Assembly (NCBI RefSeq): GCF_003284935.1
Contig: NZ_QMEV01000018.1
Span: forward strand, 17,153-81,152
DNA: 64,000 nt
From: Mycobacterium colombiense
Lineage (GTDB): Bacteria; Actinomycetota; Actinomycetes; Mycobacteriales; Mycobacteriaceae
Direction: 5' to 3'
A program made the position numbers and the translations under genes. Under the pieces are notes generated by a model that was not told where the DNA came from, ran no database searches, and was given only the letters and a program-made list of their open reading frames with translations. This document shows, piece after piece, positions 19,905-29,172 of this stretch (positions are counted from its first letter, which is position 1; every line of letters starts with the position of its first letter).

Positions 19905-21500
19905 TCAACGGCTTTCCAGCACCCGTAATCCCAGGGAAAACAGCAGCCGCACCTCGGGATCGGCCAGCGACGTCGACAACAGTTTCTCGATCCGGCGCAC
20001 CCGGTAGCGAACCGTGTTCGGATGCACCCGCAACGATTGGGCGGCCGCGGCGACGTCGCCGAACGCGTCCAGATACGTCCGCAGCGTCTCGGCCAGCGCC
20101 GGGTCGTCGTCGCGCAGTGCCACGATTCGCGGATCGACCAGCCGTTCGTCGCCGCCGATCAGCGTGACGATCTCGTCGAGCAAGACGGTGGTGCGGGCTT
20201 CGGCCAGCGACGTCACCTGACCGAACGAAATCGGGTGCCGCTCAGCGCTGTCCAGCACGCGGTCCACCTCGACGCGGGCCGCGGCCACTCCGGCAAGGGC
20301 CGCCACCGGTGCGGCGATGGCCGCCCGCAGCTGCACCCCGAGTTCGGTGCGCATGGCGCCGATGGTGCCACGGACCCACGAGGCGACCGAGCGGTTCTGA
20401 GTCTGGGGGAGCAGCACATAGATTCGCGAGCCGGACGACGCGACCTGCGCGTCGCGTCGAAAAGCGCTGGCGCTCAGCGCAATGACGTCGGCGAGCCGAG
20501 CGCGACGGGGTGAGCCGTCCGCCACGTCCCAACCGATCAGGGCCGCGTCGCCGTCGGGGGCCAGACCGAGCTCGTGGGCGATCGCGGCCATGTCCACGTG
20601 CGCAACGGATTCCGGGTCCGCGAGGCCGAGCAGTTGCTGCACCCGCCGGGCGTGGGTGGAGGGCCGGGCCGCCAGCCGCGACATGATGCGGGCGGCCAGC
20701 ACGGCGGCGCCGCGCAACATCTGTTCGGCGTCGTCGGCCAGCGGTTGCGAGCCCTGCTGCACCCAGATGGTTCCGGCGAACACCGGCGGTCGCCGCGCGT
20801 CGGGGGCGGGCCGATGGATCCCGACGGCCAACCGGGGACGCAGGCTCAACTCGGGCCGCTCGGCGACCCGGACCACCTCACCGCCCGAGCGCAACGCATC
20901 GAAGATGCCCCATTGGCCGATCCACTCGAGATGCTCGGGCGGGCCGGCCCGGCCCAAAATGGACAGGCGGCGCAGCTCGTCGGCTTCGTCGTTGGACGCC
21001 GAATAGGCCAAGACGTGCGACTGGGCGTTTTCGATGCTGACCATGCCGTGGATCCGGTCGGCGAGCGACTGGGCCAACCCGAAGAGATCGGTGCCCGAGT
21101 CCTCCGGGGCGTCGGGGCCCTCCCCGTGATGTTCCAGGACATGGTTGACCAGCTGATAGAGCCGCTCCCAGCGGGCCCGCGGCTCGACCGCCACCACCGC
21201 CGACCCGGCCGCGATGGCCCTGGCCACCAGCGCATCCGACGGCCCCTTGACGAAGATGGCCACCGGCACGCGGTCGCGCGCCTGCTTGTCCATCCAGCGC
21301 AGCGCCTCGTCGTCGGCGATGCCCAACAGGAAGAAGACGTCGGCGGAACCCGGCGCGGCCGCCAACCCCAGCCGCACGTCGTCGCTGTCGATCAGCGCCG
21401 CCGACGCCACCGGCAGGTCCAGGCCCCGGGGCGCGTCGACCAGGCTCACCAGGGTCGCGTCCAGCGCGAGTAGCAGCTGCCCCAGCCCCACACCGGCCAT
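19905..21500 (-). CDS. PucR-family regulator of proline utilisation (PruC-like, Rv1186c)
   Basis: 531 aa. The N-terminal half is a PucR-type sensory region. The C-terminal helix-turn-helix is the PucR C-terminal type (DVAAAAQSLRVHPNTVRYRVRRIEKLL at about residues 480-507). It is divergent from pruA-putB with 83 bp between start codons, the arrangement in mycobacteria where the Rv1186c/PruC orthologue activates proline and pyrroline-5-carboxylate catabolism. The effector is inferred to be proline or P5C from the neighbourhood; no ligand residues can be assigned. Confidence 0.85.
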   Translation of the reverse strand: MAGVGLGQLLLALDATLVSLVDAPRGLDLPVASAALIDSDDVRLGLAAAPGSADVFFLLGIADDEALRWMDKQARDRVPVAIFVKGPSDALVARAIAAGSAVVAVEPRARWERLYQLVNHVLEHHGEGPDAPEDSGTDLFGLAQSLADRIHGMVSIENAQSHVLAYSASNDEADELRRLSILGRAGPPEHLEWIGQWGIFDALRSGGEVVRVAERPELSLRPRLAVGIHRPAPDARRPPVFAGTIWVQQGSQPLADDAEQMLRGAAVLAARIMSRLAARPSTHARRVQQLLGLADPESVAHVDMAAIAHELGLAPDGDAALIGWDVADGSPRRARLADVIALSASAFRRDAQVASSGSRIYVLLPQTQNRSVASWVRGTIGAMRTELGVQLRAAIAAPVAALAGVAAARVEVDRVLDSAERHPISFGQVTSLAEARTTVLLDEIVTLIGGDERLVDPRIVALRDDDPALAETLRTYLDAFGDVAAAAQSLRVHPNTVRYRVRRIEKLLSTSLADPEVRLLFSLGLRVLESR

Positions 21501-21583
21501 GTTGTCCGATTTTACTATCGATCCCGCTCTACCTTGTCCGATCGGCTAATTCTCTGCGCCGCCACGGCGAGGATCCTGGCGAC

Positions 21584-23215
21584 ATGGACGCGATCACCCA
21601 GGTCCCGATGCCGGCCAACGAGCCGGTCCACGACTATGCGCCACGCTCCCCGGAACGCGCCCGACTGTTCGCCGAGCTGGCCCTGCTGGCCGATAACCCG
21701 ATCGATCTGCCGCATGTCATCGGCGATACCCACCGGATGGGCGACGGTGAACGCATCGATGTGGTTCAACCGCACCGGCATGCCGCGACGCTGGGCACCC
21801 TGACCAACGCGTCGCACGCCGACGCGGCGGCGGCGATCGGCGCCGCGATGGCTGCGAAAAGCGCCTGGGCGGCAATGCCGTTCGACGAGCGGGCGGCGAT
21901 CTTCCTGCGCGCCGCCGACCTGCTCGCCGGGCCATGGCGGGAGAAAATCGCCGCCGCCACGATGCTCGGCCAGTCCAAGTCGGTCTACCAGGCCGAGATC
22001 GACTCGCCGTGCGAGCAGATCGATTTCTGGCGCTTCAATGTGGCGTTCGCGCAACGGATCCTGGCCCAGCAGCCGATCAGCGGGCCGGGTGAGTGGAATC
22101 GCAGCGACTACCGCCCACTGGATGGCTTCGTGTATGCGATCACGCCGTTCAACTTCACCTCCATCGCCGGCAATCTGCCGACCGCGCCGGCGCTGATGGG
22201 CAACACCGTGGTATGGAAGCCGTCGATCACCCAGACGTTGTCGGCCTACCTGACCATGCAACTGCTCGAGGCGGCGGGGTTGCCGCCCGGGGTGATCAAC
22301 CTGGTGACCGGCGACGGGCTCGCCGTCTCCGATGTGGCGCTGGCCGATCCGCGGCTGGCCGGCATCCACTTCACCGGGTCGACGGCGACGTTCCAGCACC
22401 TGTGGCAGCGGGTGGGCGCCAACGTCGGTCGCTACCAGAGCTATCCGCGCCTGGTCGGCGAGACCGGCGGCAAGGACTTCGTCGTCGCCCACGCCTCGGC
22501 GCGACCGGAGGTGTTGTGCACGGCCTTGATTCGCAGCGCGTTCGACTACCAGGGCCAGAAATGCTCGGCGGCGTCACGGGCCTTCATCGCGCAGTCCGTG
22601 TGGCGGCGCATGGGCGACGACTTCCTGGGGAAAACCGCCACCCTGCGCTACGGCGATGTCACCGACCTCACCAACTACGGGGGAGCGCTGATCGACCGGC
22701 GCGCCTTCATCAAGAACGTCGACGCCATCGAGCGGGCCAAGGGCGCGCCGCACGTCACCGTCGCGGTCGGCGGCGAATACGACGACGGCGAAGGCTATTT
22801 CGTGCGCCCCACGGTGCTGCTGTCCGACGATCCGACCGACGAGTCGTTCGCGACGGAATACTTCGGCCCGCTGCTGTCGGTGCACGTGTACCCCGATGGC
22901 GACTACGAGCGGATCCTCGACGTCGTCGACACCGGATCCCGCTACGCGCTCACCGGCGCGGTCATCGCCGACGACCGCGACGCCGTGCTGACCGCCCAGC
23001 ACCGGCTGCGATTCGCCGCCGGAAACTTCTACGTCAACGACAAGCCGACCGGCGCGGTGGTCGGGCGCCAACCGTTCGGCGGCTCACGCGGTTCGGGCAC
23101 CAACGACAAGGCCGGGTCGATGCTGAACATGTTGCGCTGGACGTCGGCGCGCACCATCAAGGAGACCTTCGTCCCGGCAACCGACCACACCTATCCCCAC
23201 ATGGGCGCCGACTGA
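21584..23215 (+). CDS. pruA: PruA, L-glutamate gamma-semialdehyde (P5C) dehydrogenase
   Basis: 543 aa, group 4-type aldehyde dehydrogenase. It oxidises glutamate semialdehyde to glutamate with NAD+, the second step of proline catabolism. Motifs: substrate/cofactor region TPFNFTSIAGNLPTAPALMGNTVVWKPS, general base in GETGGKDFVVAH, and catalytic C327 in YQGQKCSAASRAF. The C-terminal phrase KPTGAVVGRQPFGGSRGSGTNDKAG is diagnostic for P5C dehydrogenases. It overlaps the proline dehydrogenase start by one base (TGATG), so the two genes are coupled. Also called rocA in H37Rv (Rv1187). Confidence 0.95.
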   Translation: MDAITQVPMPANEPVHDYAPRSPERARLFAELALLADNPIDLPHVIGDTHRMGDGERIDVVQPHRHAATLGTLTNASHADAAAAIGAAMAAKSAWAAMPFDERAAIFLRAADLLAGPWREKIAAATMLGQSKSVYQAEIDSPCEQIDFWRFNVAFAQRILAQQPISGPGEWNRSDYRPLDGFVYAITPFNFTSIAGNLPTAPALMGNTVVWKPSITQTLSAYLTMQLLEAAGLPPGVINLVTGDGLAVSDVALADPRLAGIHFTGSTATFQHLWQRVGANVGRYQSYPRLVGETGGKDFVVAHASARPEVLCTALIRSAFDYQGQKCSAASRAFIAQSVWRRMGDDFLGKTATLRYGDVTDLTNYGGALIDRRAFIKNVDAIERAKGAPHVTVAVGGEYDDGEGYFVRPTVLLSDDPTDESFATEYFGPLLSVHVYPDGDYERILDVVDTGSRYALTGAVIADDRDAVLTAQHRLRFAAGNFYVNDKPTGAVVGRQPFGGSRGSGTNDKAGSMLNMLRWTSARTIKETFVPATDHTYPHMGAD

Positions 23216-24174
23216 TGGCCGGGCTGTTCGCCAGCACCCTGCGCCCGGCGATCATGGCCGCCAGCCGCCGCGAAGCCCTGCGCCGCACCGCCGAGCGCTT
23301 ACCGGTCACCCGTCGCGTGGTGCGACGCTTCGTCCCCGGCGAGACGATCGATTCGGCGCTGAACAGCGTTGCCTTGCTGCGGGGTTCGGGACGCTTCGTC
23401 AGCGTCGACTATCTGGGCGAGGACGTCGTCGACGCCGACGGCGCCGACGCGGCCGTGCGGACCTACCTGGATGTGATCGACGCGTTGGGTGGGCTCGCTA
23501 CGGCGGGCGAGGCGGTCCGGCCGCTGGAAGTGTCGGTCAAGCTGTCGGCGCTGGGGCAGGCGCTCGAGCGCGATGGCGACAAGATCGCCCGGGAGAACGC
23601 GTGGTCGATCTGCGACGCCGCCCGGCGGGCCGGCGTGTGGGTGACCGTGGACGCCGAGAACCACACCACCACCGAGTCGACGCTGTCCATCGTGCGCGAC
23701 CTGCGGGCCGAATTTCCCTGGCTGGGCCTGGTTTTGCAGGCCTACCTGCGGCGCACCCTGGACGACTGCGAGGAGTTCGCGGCCGCCGGCGCCCGGGTCA
23801 GGCTGTGCAAGGGCGCCTACGACGAACCCGCCTCGAGGGCCTACCCGAAACCCGTCGAGGTCACCGACTCCTATCTGGCGTGCCTGCGGGTGCTGATGGC
23901 CGGGTCCGGCTACCCGATGGTGGCCTCCCACGATCCCGAGATCGTCGGCGCGGTGCCCGCCATGGCGCGTGAAACAGGGCGTCGCAGCGACGAATTCGAA
24001 TACCAGATGCTCTATGGCATTCGCGACGACGAGCAGCGGCGTCTCGCGGCCGCCGGCAACCAGCTGCGGGTCTACGTCCCGTTCGGCGGCCAGTGGTACG
24101 GCTACTTCATGCGCCGACTCGCCGAGCGGCCCGCCAATTTAGCGTTCTTCCTGCGGGCTCTGGCGCGGCCGTGA
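23215..24174 (+). CDS. putB: PutB, monofunctional proline dehydrogenase
   Basis: 319 aa flavoprotein with a PRODH beta/alpha barrel, homologous to Rv1188. It oxidises proline to pyrroline-5-carboxylate and passes electrons to the respiratory chain. Motifs: LEVSVKLSALG, TVDAENHTTTEST, LVLQAYLRRT, VRLCKGAYDEP, ASHDPEI, EFEYQMLYGIR, and the substrate-binding YFMRRLAERPAN. The open frame begins far upstream, but ATG 23215 overlaps the pruA stop and yields the family length. The product feeds PruA directly. Confidence 0.94.
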   Translation: MAGLFASTLRPAIMAASRREALRRTAERLPVTRRVVRRFVPGETIDSALNSVALLRGSGRFVSVDYLGEDVVDADGADAAVRTYLDVIDALGGLATAGEAVRPLEVSVKLSALGQALERDGDKIARENAWSICDAARRAGVWVTVDAENHTTTESTLSIVRDLRAEFPWLGLVLQAYLRRTLDDCEEFAAAGARVRLCKGAYDEPASRAYPKPVEVTDSYLACLRVLMAGSGYPMVASHDPEIVGAVPAMARETGRRSDEFEYQMLYGIRDDEQRRLAAAGNQLRVYVPFGGQWYGYFMRRLAERPANLAFFLRALARP

Positions 24175-24337
24175 CGGTCGCAAGCGCGGCGAAGCGGGGC
24201 GCGGCGGCCCGGTGATTACTGCCGCCGTCACTGAGTGGGAATCGTCGGCGGCCAGTGTGAACGCCGGGCGGTGACACGCCGATAATTACCGCCGAGGATT
24301 CACGCGCGAAACCCAGGATTCACCACCGACGCCGTCC

Positions 24338-24940
24338 TCAACGCCGCCGGGGGCGGTCGCTGGCGAAGCCGCGCACCACGTGGGCCCGAACGAATTCCGC
24401 CGCGACCTCGGGATCGTCCATGTCCAGCGTCGAGGACGGCGTGCTGAACAATGAGAACAGGATGCGCGCGAACCACTCGCCGGCGGCCTCGATGTCGAGG
24501 TCCTTGCGCACCTCACCGGTGAGCCGGGCGGCCGACAGGTAGGGGGCGAAGAACTCGACGCACTCGCGCAGCAGCACGGCGGCGTCCTTGGTCAGCAGCA
24601 GGCTGATGGCATCCTCGTCGAAATACTTCTCCGAGGCGATGACCCGGCGCGCCTGGGTCACGAAAACCGCCGCGGCACACAGCTTGTCCTCCAGCGTGCC
24701 GCTGGGGTCCATGGCCTTGGTCATCTCGCGGTAGAACCGCTGCGACGCGTGCTCGGCGCACGCCTCGACGATCGAGGCCTTGTCGGAGAAATATTCGTAG
24801 ATGGTGCTGCGGGACACGCCGGCGTGTTTGGCGATGTCGACGATGGTCGCCTTCTGCAAACCCTGCTTGCCGAAGCACGCGAACGCCGACTCCACGATGA
24901 GCTCGCGGGTGTCGGTCACCGCGGTCGCCTGAGTCGTCAC
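24338..24940 (-). CDS. TetR-family repressor, last gene of the igr-like operon
   Basis: 200 aa. The N-terminal TetR helix-turn-helix spans about residues 14-60 (LQKATIVDIAKHAGVSRSTIYEYFSDKASIVEACAEHA). The C-terminal ligand domain is unclassified and includes a hydrophobic LFSLFSTPSSTLDMDDP stretch. The start overlaps the stop of the alcohol dehydrogenase gene by 4 nt (ATGA), so it is the promoter-distal gene of the operon that begins with the P450. The best candidate operator is the palindrome at 32152-32172. The ligand is probably a pathway intermediate such as an acyl-CoA; this is inference. Confidence 0.88.
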   Translation of the reverse strand: MTTQATAVTDTRELIVESAFACFGKQGLQKATIVDIAKHAGVSRSTIYEYFSDKASIVEACAEHASQRFYREMTKAMDPSGTLEDKLCAAAVFVTQARRVIASEKYFDEDAISLLLTKDAAVLLRECVEFFAPYLSAARLTGEVRKDLDIEAAGEWFARILFSLFSTPSSTLDMDDPEVAAEFVRAHVVRGFASDRPRRR

Positions 24941-26007
24941 GGGATCAGCGCCCCCCGCGGCACCAGCCCGGCATCGGCCGAGGCGAACGCCGCGTTGACG
25001 TCGGCCAGATGGAACGGTGTGGGCATCAGCCGCTCGAACGGAAAGCTGGTGTGCTGCAGGAACTTCAGTCCGGTGGCCAGGGTGACCGGGTCATAGAGCA
25101 TCACGCCGCGCACGGACTTGTTGCCGTAGACCAGCGCGCTGGGGTCGAGCTCGAAGGTGCGCCCCATCCCGACGTTGCCGACTTCGAGCAGCGTCCCGCC
25201 ATTGTTGAGAAACCCGATCCCCTCCGGGATGACGCCCGGCACGCCGACGACCTCGAGCACCCAGTCCGCACCGATGCCGTCGGTGTGTGTGCGTACGTGC
25301 TCGCTGACCTCGGCCGCCGAGATCGCGCCGGCATCGATGCAGTGGGTGGCGCCGAAGTCGGCGGCGACGTCGAGTCGTTCGGCGATCTTGTCGATGACGA
25401 TGACCGCCGCGGCGCCCGTCGTCCGGGCTACGGCCGCGGCGTTGATGCCCAGCCCGCCGGCGCCCTGAATGACGACGGTGTCCCCGAGACGCACGTCGCG
25501 CAGGGCGAAAAGCACTTGAGCCAGCGCGCAATTCAACGGGGCGACCGCCTCGTCGGGCAGCTCGTCGGGCACCTTGTACAGCGGCTGCCGGCGGCTGGTG
25601 TAGTAGTACTCACCGTAGGCGGCGACGAAATGCGGCGCCTGCTCGTGGCTGCGGTACTCGCCGGCCATCAGGTTCTGGCAGGCATACGAGCGTCCGCGCG
25701 CGCACGCGTGACAACTGCCGCAAAACCAGAAATACGGCGCCACCACCCGATCGCCGACCGCCAACGGCTTACCGGTCGCGTCGGTGGTCAGGCCCTCGCC
25801 GAGTTCGGCGATCTCACCGACCATTTCGTGGCCCATGGCGAACGGGCACGGCAGCGGCAGTTCGCCGCGAAAGATGTGCAGGTCGGATCCGCAGATACCG
25901 GCCATCCGCAACCGCAGCGCCGCGGTGCCCGGCGCCGGTGTGGACAACGGGAATTCGGCCAGTTCGATGGGTCCGCCGTGGGCGGTCAGGAGCGCGAGCC
26001 TGGGCAT
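24937..26007 (-). CDS. zinc-dependent alcohol dehydrogenase (MDR family)
   Basis: 356 aa. Catalytic zinc ligands C39 (GICGSD) and H60-E61 (GHE), structural zinc cysteines C96, C99, C102, C110, and a Rossmann loop GAGGLG in VVIQGAGGLGINAAAVARTTGA are all present. It should oxidise a primary or secondary alcohol to aldehyde or ketone with NAD(P)+. In context, the P450 would make a terminal alcohol and this enzyme the aldehyde that the divergent aldehyde dehydrogenase then oxidises. It lies 10 bp after the thiolase-like gene and overlaps the TetR start. Confidence 0.9.
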   Translation of the reverse strand: MPRLALLTAHGGPIELAEFPLSTPAPGTAALRLRMAGICGSDLHIFRGELPLPCPFAMGHEMVGEIAELGEGLTTDATGKPLAVGDRVVAPYFWFCGSCHACARGRSYACQNLMAGEYRSHEQAPHFVAAYGEYYYTSRRQPLYKVPDELPDEAVAPLNCALAQVLFALRDVRLGDTVVIQGAGGLGINAAAVARTTGAAAVIVIDKIAERLDVAADFGATHCIDAGAISAAEVSEHVRTHTDGIGADWVLEVVGVPGVIPEGIGFLNNGGTLLEVGNVGMGRTFELDPSALVYGNKSVRGVMLYDPVTLATGLKFLQHTSFPFERLMPTPFHLADVNAAFASADAGLVPRGALIP

Positions 26008-26017
26008 GACGGTCCCC

Positions 26018-27184
26018 TCAGCCGGCCGGCGCCAGAATCAGGCCGCTGGTCGGCACCCCGGTTCCGGACGTGACCAGCACGTGCTCGACGTTGTCGACCT
26101 GGTTGTACGACGTGCCGCGCACCTGGCGCACCCCCTCGGTGATGCCGTTCATGCCATGGATATAGGCCTCGCCGAGCAGTCCGCCGTTGGTGTTGATCGG
26201 GAACTCGCCACCCAGCGACAGCCGTTCGATGGTCGCGAAATCCTTGGCCTCACCCCGCCCGCAGAACCCGAGCTCCTCGAGCTGGGCGAACACGAACGGC
26301 GTGAAATGGTCGTAGATGAAGGCGGTTTGGATGTCTTGCGGTTTGAGGCCCGAGTCGCGCCACAGCTGACGGCCCACCACACCCATCTCCGGCAGCCCGG
26401 TGATCTCGTCGCGGTAATAGCTGGTCATCATCTCGCCGTTGTGGGCCGCGCCCTGGGCGGCCGCGGCGATGATGGCAGGCGGTTGCCGCAGATCCCGGGC
26501 GCGTTCGGCGCTGGTGATCACCAGCGCGACGCCGCCGTCGCTCTCCTGGCAGCAATCCAGCAGGCGCAGTACGGGTTCGACGATCCAGCGCGAGTTCTGG
26601 TGATCCTCCAGGGTGATCGGTCGCTGATAAAACCAGGCATCCGGATTGGTCGCCGCGTGCTTGCGGTCGACGACCGCGACCCTGCCGAAGTCCTCGTTGG
26701 TGACGCCGTACGTCGACATGTAGCGCTGGGCGTGCACCGCGACCCAGGACGCCGGGGTCAGCAGTCCGAACGGGGCGTAATGCGCCATGAACAACGGTGT
26801 TTCGGCCATGCTGCGGCCGCTGCCGCCGAACCGGAAGCCGGAGCGCTCGTTGAAGGCGCGCCAGCACACCACCACGTCGGCGACGCCGGTGGCGACCGCC
26901 ATCGCCGCGTGCACGACGGTGCCGGCGGCCGCGCCACCGCCGTGGTGTACCCGGGAAAAGAAGCTCAGGTCCCCGATGCCCACGTTGCGGGCGATGTCGA
27001 TCTCGTCGCTGGAATCCATGGTGAACGTGACCATGCCGTCGACGTCGCCGGGCGCCAGGCCCGCGTCGTCGAGCGCCGCACTGACCGCCTCGCACGCCAA
27101 TTGCAGCTCGCTGCGCCCGGATTCCTTGGAGAACTCCGTCTGGCCGATCCCGACGATGGCGCAACTACCGGGGAGCCGACTCAC
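26018..27184 (-). CDS. thiolase-like lipid-transfer protein, probable Ltp2-type retro-aldolase
   Basis: 388 aa with the thiolase fold of the SCP-x/Ltp class: N-terminal SCAIVGIGQTEFSKESGRSELQLACEAVSAALDDAGL and C-terminal NTNGGLLGEAYIHGMNGITEGVRQVRG. The nucleophilic cysteine of true thiolases is absent: the loop reads RVHHGGGAAAGTVVHAA. Proteins of this kind that sit beside a DUF35 protein (Ltp2 with ChsH2 in cholesterol degradation) cleave a tertiary beta-hydroxyacyl-CoA by retro-aldol reaction instead of thiolysis. GTG 27184 overlaps the upstream MaoC stop (GTGA). The DUF35 partner is encoded three genes upstream. Substrate unknown. Confidence 0.85.
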   Translation of the reverse strand: MSRLPGSCAIVGIGQTEFSKESGRSELQLACEAVSAALDDAGLAPGDVDGMVTFTMDSSDEIDIARNVGIGDLSFFSRVHHGGGAAAGTVVHAAMAVATGVADVVVCWRAFNERSGFRFGGSGRSMAETPLFMAHYAPFGLLTPASWVAVHAQRYMSTYGVTNEDFGRVAVVDRKHAATNPDAWFYQRPITLEDHQNSRWIVEPVLRLLDCCQESDGGVALVITSAERARDLRQPPAIIAAAAQGAAHNGEMMTSYYRDEITGLPEMGVVGRQLWRDSGLKPQDIQTAFIYDHFTPFVFAQLEELGFCGRGEAKDFATIERLSLGGEFPINTNGGLLGEAYIHGMNGITEGVRQVRGTSYNQVDNVEHVLVTSGTGVPTSGLILAPAG

Positions 27185-27636
27185 GCGCCCACCCCGTCGA
27201 GCAGGCTGAGCACCGCGGTGCCCGAGACGTGGTCGCCCAGGCTGTTGGAGCCCTTGAACGTCACCTCGACGAAGTTCTCACCGCCCGATCCTTCCGTCTT
27301 GCCGGTGACGCTGCCGGTGAACCGCAGCGGGTCGTCTGGAAAACACGGCACCCCGAGGCGGATCGACAGGTTCTTCACCATCGCTTCGGGCCCGGCCCAG
27401 TCGGTGAGGAACCGCACGCAGTAGCCGTTGGTGGTCAGGATGTTCATGAACAGGTTGGGCGAACCCTGCTGCTTGGCGTAGTCGCGGTCGTGGTGCACGG
27501 GCATGAAGTCCCGGGTGGCGATCGCGCCGGCGACGATCATCGTTGTGGTGATCGGGATTTCGAGCGGCGTGACCTCGTCGCCCTCCGCGATGTCGCGCCA
27601 GCGCAGGGTCGCGGTCCGGCTGGAGGTGGTCGTCAT
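27181..27636 (-). CDS. MaoC-family enoyl-CoA hydratase, ChsH1-like catalytic subunit
   Basis: 151 aa hot-dog fold. The hydratase-2 segment ATRDFMPVHHDRDYAKQQGSPNLFMN keeps both the Asp and the His of the catalytic pair, so this subunit should be active. The open frame continues upstream, but ATG 27636 overlaps the stop of the preceding acyl-CoA dehydrogenase gene (ATGA) and gives the usual single hot-dog length. By analogy with ChsH1-ChsH2 it would pair with the MaoC-like protein at 29172-29717 and hydrate a branched enoyl-CoA before aldol cleavage. Confidence 0.87.
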   Translation of the reverse strand: MTTTSSRTATLRWRDIAEGDEVTPLEIPITTTMIVAGAIATRDFMPVHHDRDYAKQQGSPNLFMNILTTNGYCVRFLTDWAGPEAMVKNLSIRLGVPCFPDDPLRFTGSVTGKTEGSGGENFVEVTFKGSNSLGDHVSGTAVLSLLDGVGA

Positions 27637-28754
27637 GCGGATCCTTCCGAATAGGTTGCGCCGAGGTGGGCCAGCTGCGCCGATGCCGGGCCGAGGGTCA
27701 GCTCGTTGTGTTTGGCCCACAGGAAATAGCGGTGCAGCGGATAGGTGACGTCGATGCCGATGCCGCCGTGGACGTGCTGGGCGGTGGCGGCCACGCGGGC
27801 GCCGGCCTCGGCGGCCCAGAACTTCGCGATGCGCGCCGCCCGCTGGGCCTCCTCGGGGGGCCTTTCCCGCGCGATCAGCCAGGCCGCCTGCCAGGTGGTC
27901 CACCGAATGGCCTCGACGTCGATGAAGGCGTCGGCCATCCGCTGCTGCACCGCCTGGAAGCTGCCGATCGGCCGGCCGAATTGCTCGCGGCCCGTGGTGT
28001 ATTCGGCGGCGATGCGCAGGGCCCGCTCGGTGACGCCGAGCTGGATCGCGCACAGCGCCACCAGTGCCCGGGTGTGCAGTGACTCGACCAGTCCGTCGCC
28101 GGCGATCGTGTCTTTCTCGGAAACGATTGCGCCGTCCAGGAATACGTCCGCGTGCGGTTCACGATTGGTGGTCGGGGCGGAGCGGATTTCGACGCCGGCG
28201 GCGTCAGCGCCGAGCAGGAACAGGCGCACTGTGCCGTCGTCGAGGGCGGCCGGGATCAGGATGGTGTCGGCGAGCTGCGCGGCCGGCACCAGCTCCTTGA
28301 CGCCGTCGAGGCGCCAATTCGGACCGTCGCGGCGTGCCGTGGTGCCCGGGTGAGCCGGGCACGAGCGGCCGGGCTCGGCCAATCCCGTTGTCAGGATGCA
28401 AGATCCGCTGACCACGGCCGGCAGGAACCGCCGTCGCTGTTCGTCGTTGCCGTGCCGGGCGATCGGGTCGGCGCCCAGCACCAGCGTGGCGTACACCGGC
28501 ACGGGCGCGACGCTGTAGCCGACCTCGGCCAGCAGCACCCCGAGTTCCACGAAGCCGCCCCCGTTGCCGCCCACCGACTCGGACAGGGCGGTGCCGAGCA
28601 GGTCGGCGGCGGCCAGCTCATCCCAGAGCTCGGCGTCGTAGCGGACATCGCCGGCTTCCAGTTCGGCCAGCCGTTCCGGCGTGGCGCGGCGCTGCAACAG
28701 GTCGCGGGCCAGCGTGGCGATCGTCTCCTGCTCTTCGGTGAAGCTGAAATCCAT
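27633..28754 (-). CDS. acyl-CoA dehydrogenase, probable non-catalytic subunit (FadE28/ChsE1-like)
   Basis: 373 aa with the acyl-CoA dehydrogenase fold and FAD-contact motif GREQFGRPIGSFQAVQQRMAD. At the place where the partner dehydrogenase has its glutamate base (ERAALG), this protein reads LHTRALVAL with threonine. The alternative MCAD-type C-terminal position (HGGIGIDVTYPLHRYFLWAKHNELTLG) has no clear glutamate base either. In cholesterol side-chain degradation ChsE1 is such a non-catalytic partner of ChsE2 in an alpha2beta2 enzyme. It starts 7 bp after the DUF35 gene and overlaps the MaoC gene. Confidence 0.86.
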   Translation of the reverse strand: MDFSFTEEQETIATLARDLLQRRATPERLAELEAGDVRYDAELWDELAAADLLGTALSESVGGNGGGFVELGVLLAEVGYSVAPVPVYATLVLGADPIARHGNDEQRRRFLPAVVSGSCILTTGLAEPGRSCPAHPGTTARRDGPNWRLDGVKELVPAAQLADTILIPAALDDGTVRLFLLGADAAGVEIRSAPTTNREPHADVFLDGAIVSEKDTIAGDGLVESLHTRALVALCAIQLGVTERALRIAAEYTTGREQFGRPIGSFQAVQQRMADAFIDVEAIRWTTWQAAWLIARERPPEEAQRAARIAKFWAAEAGARVAATAQHVHGGIGIDVTYPLHRYFLWAKHNELTLGPASAQLAHLGATYSEGSA

Positions 28755-28761
28755 GGCAGGC

Positions 28762-29172
28762 CTACGCGCTCGGCCGGAACTGATGCAACACCAGGTCCTC
28801 GGGGCCGGAACCGTCGAACGCCTGGTAGTAGACCTCGACCGGCATTCCGGTTGTCACGTCGGCCGGATCGATGCCGGTCAGGTTGGAGACTATTCGCACC
28901 CCTTCCTCGAGTTCCACCAGTGCGACGACGTAGGGGTATTCGAAGAACGGAAACTTCGGCTCGTGCGGCATGACGTAGCTGTAGACGGTGCCACGACCCG
29001 ACGACTCGATCGCCTCCCATTCCAGCGAGCGACAGTGCGGGCACATCGGCCGGGGCGGGTGACGCAGCTGCCCACAGCCGCCACAACGCTGGATCAAAAG
29101 CTTGTTCTCCCGCAAGCCGTTCCAGAAGAACTCGGTGTCCTTGGTGATCGCCGGTGCCAGACGGGCCGCCAT
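28762..29172 (-). CDS. DUF35/OB-fold zinc-ribbon protein (ChsH2 C-terminal-like)
   Basis: 136 aa. The N-terminal rubredoxin-like zinc ribbon has C30, C33, C44 and C47 (CGGC ... CPHC), followed by an OB-fold (GRGTVYSYVMPHEP, YPYVVALVELEEGVRIVSNLTG, MPVEVYYQAFDG). DUF35 domains bind acyl-CoA and activate the Ltp-type aldolase. In M. tuberculosis this domain is fused to a MaoC domain as ChsH2; here it is a separate gene whose ATG overlaps the upstream MaoC stop by one base. Expected partner: the thiolase-like protein at 26018-27184. Confidence 0.88.
   Translation of the reverse strand: MAARLAPAITKDTEFFWNGLRENKLLIQRCGGCGQLRHPPRPMCPHCRSLEWEAIESSGRGTVYSYVMPHEPKFPFFEYPYVVALVELEEGVRIVSNLTGIDPADVTTGMPVEVYYQAFDGSGPEDLVLHQFRPSA

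Noticed and set aside
24175..24337. Partly repeated phrases (ATTACTGCCGCCG and ATTACCGCCGAGG) in the convergent gap between putB and the TetR gene.
   Set aside because: Similarity is short and imperfect, without a clear unit or hairpin. It may be a decayed intergenic repeat or terminator region, but the sequence alone does not support a feature.
26018..27184. Classic acetyl-CoA acetyltransferase annotation for the thiolase-like gene.
   Set aside because: The nucleophilic Cys loop is replaced by HHGGG, and the DUF35 and MaoC neighbours fit an Ltp2-type aldolase better.
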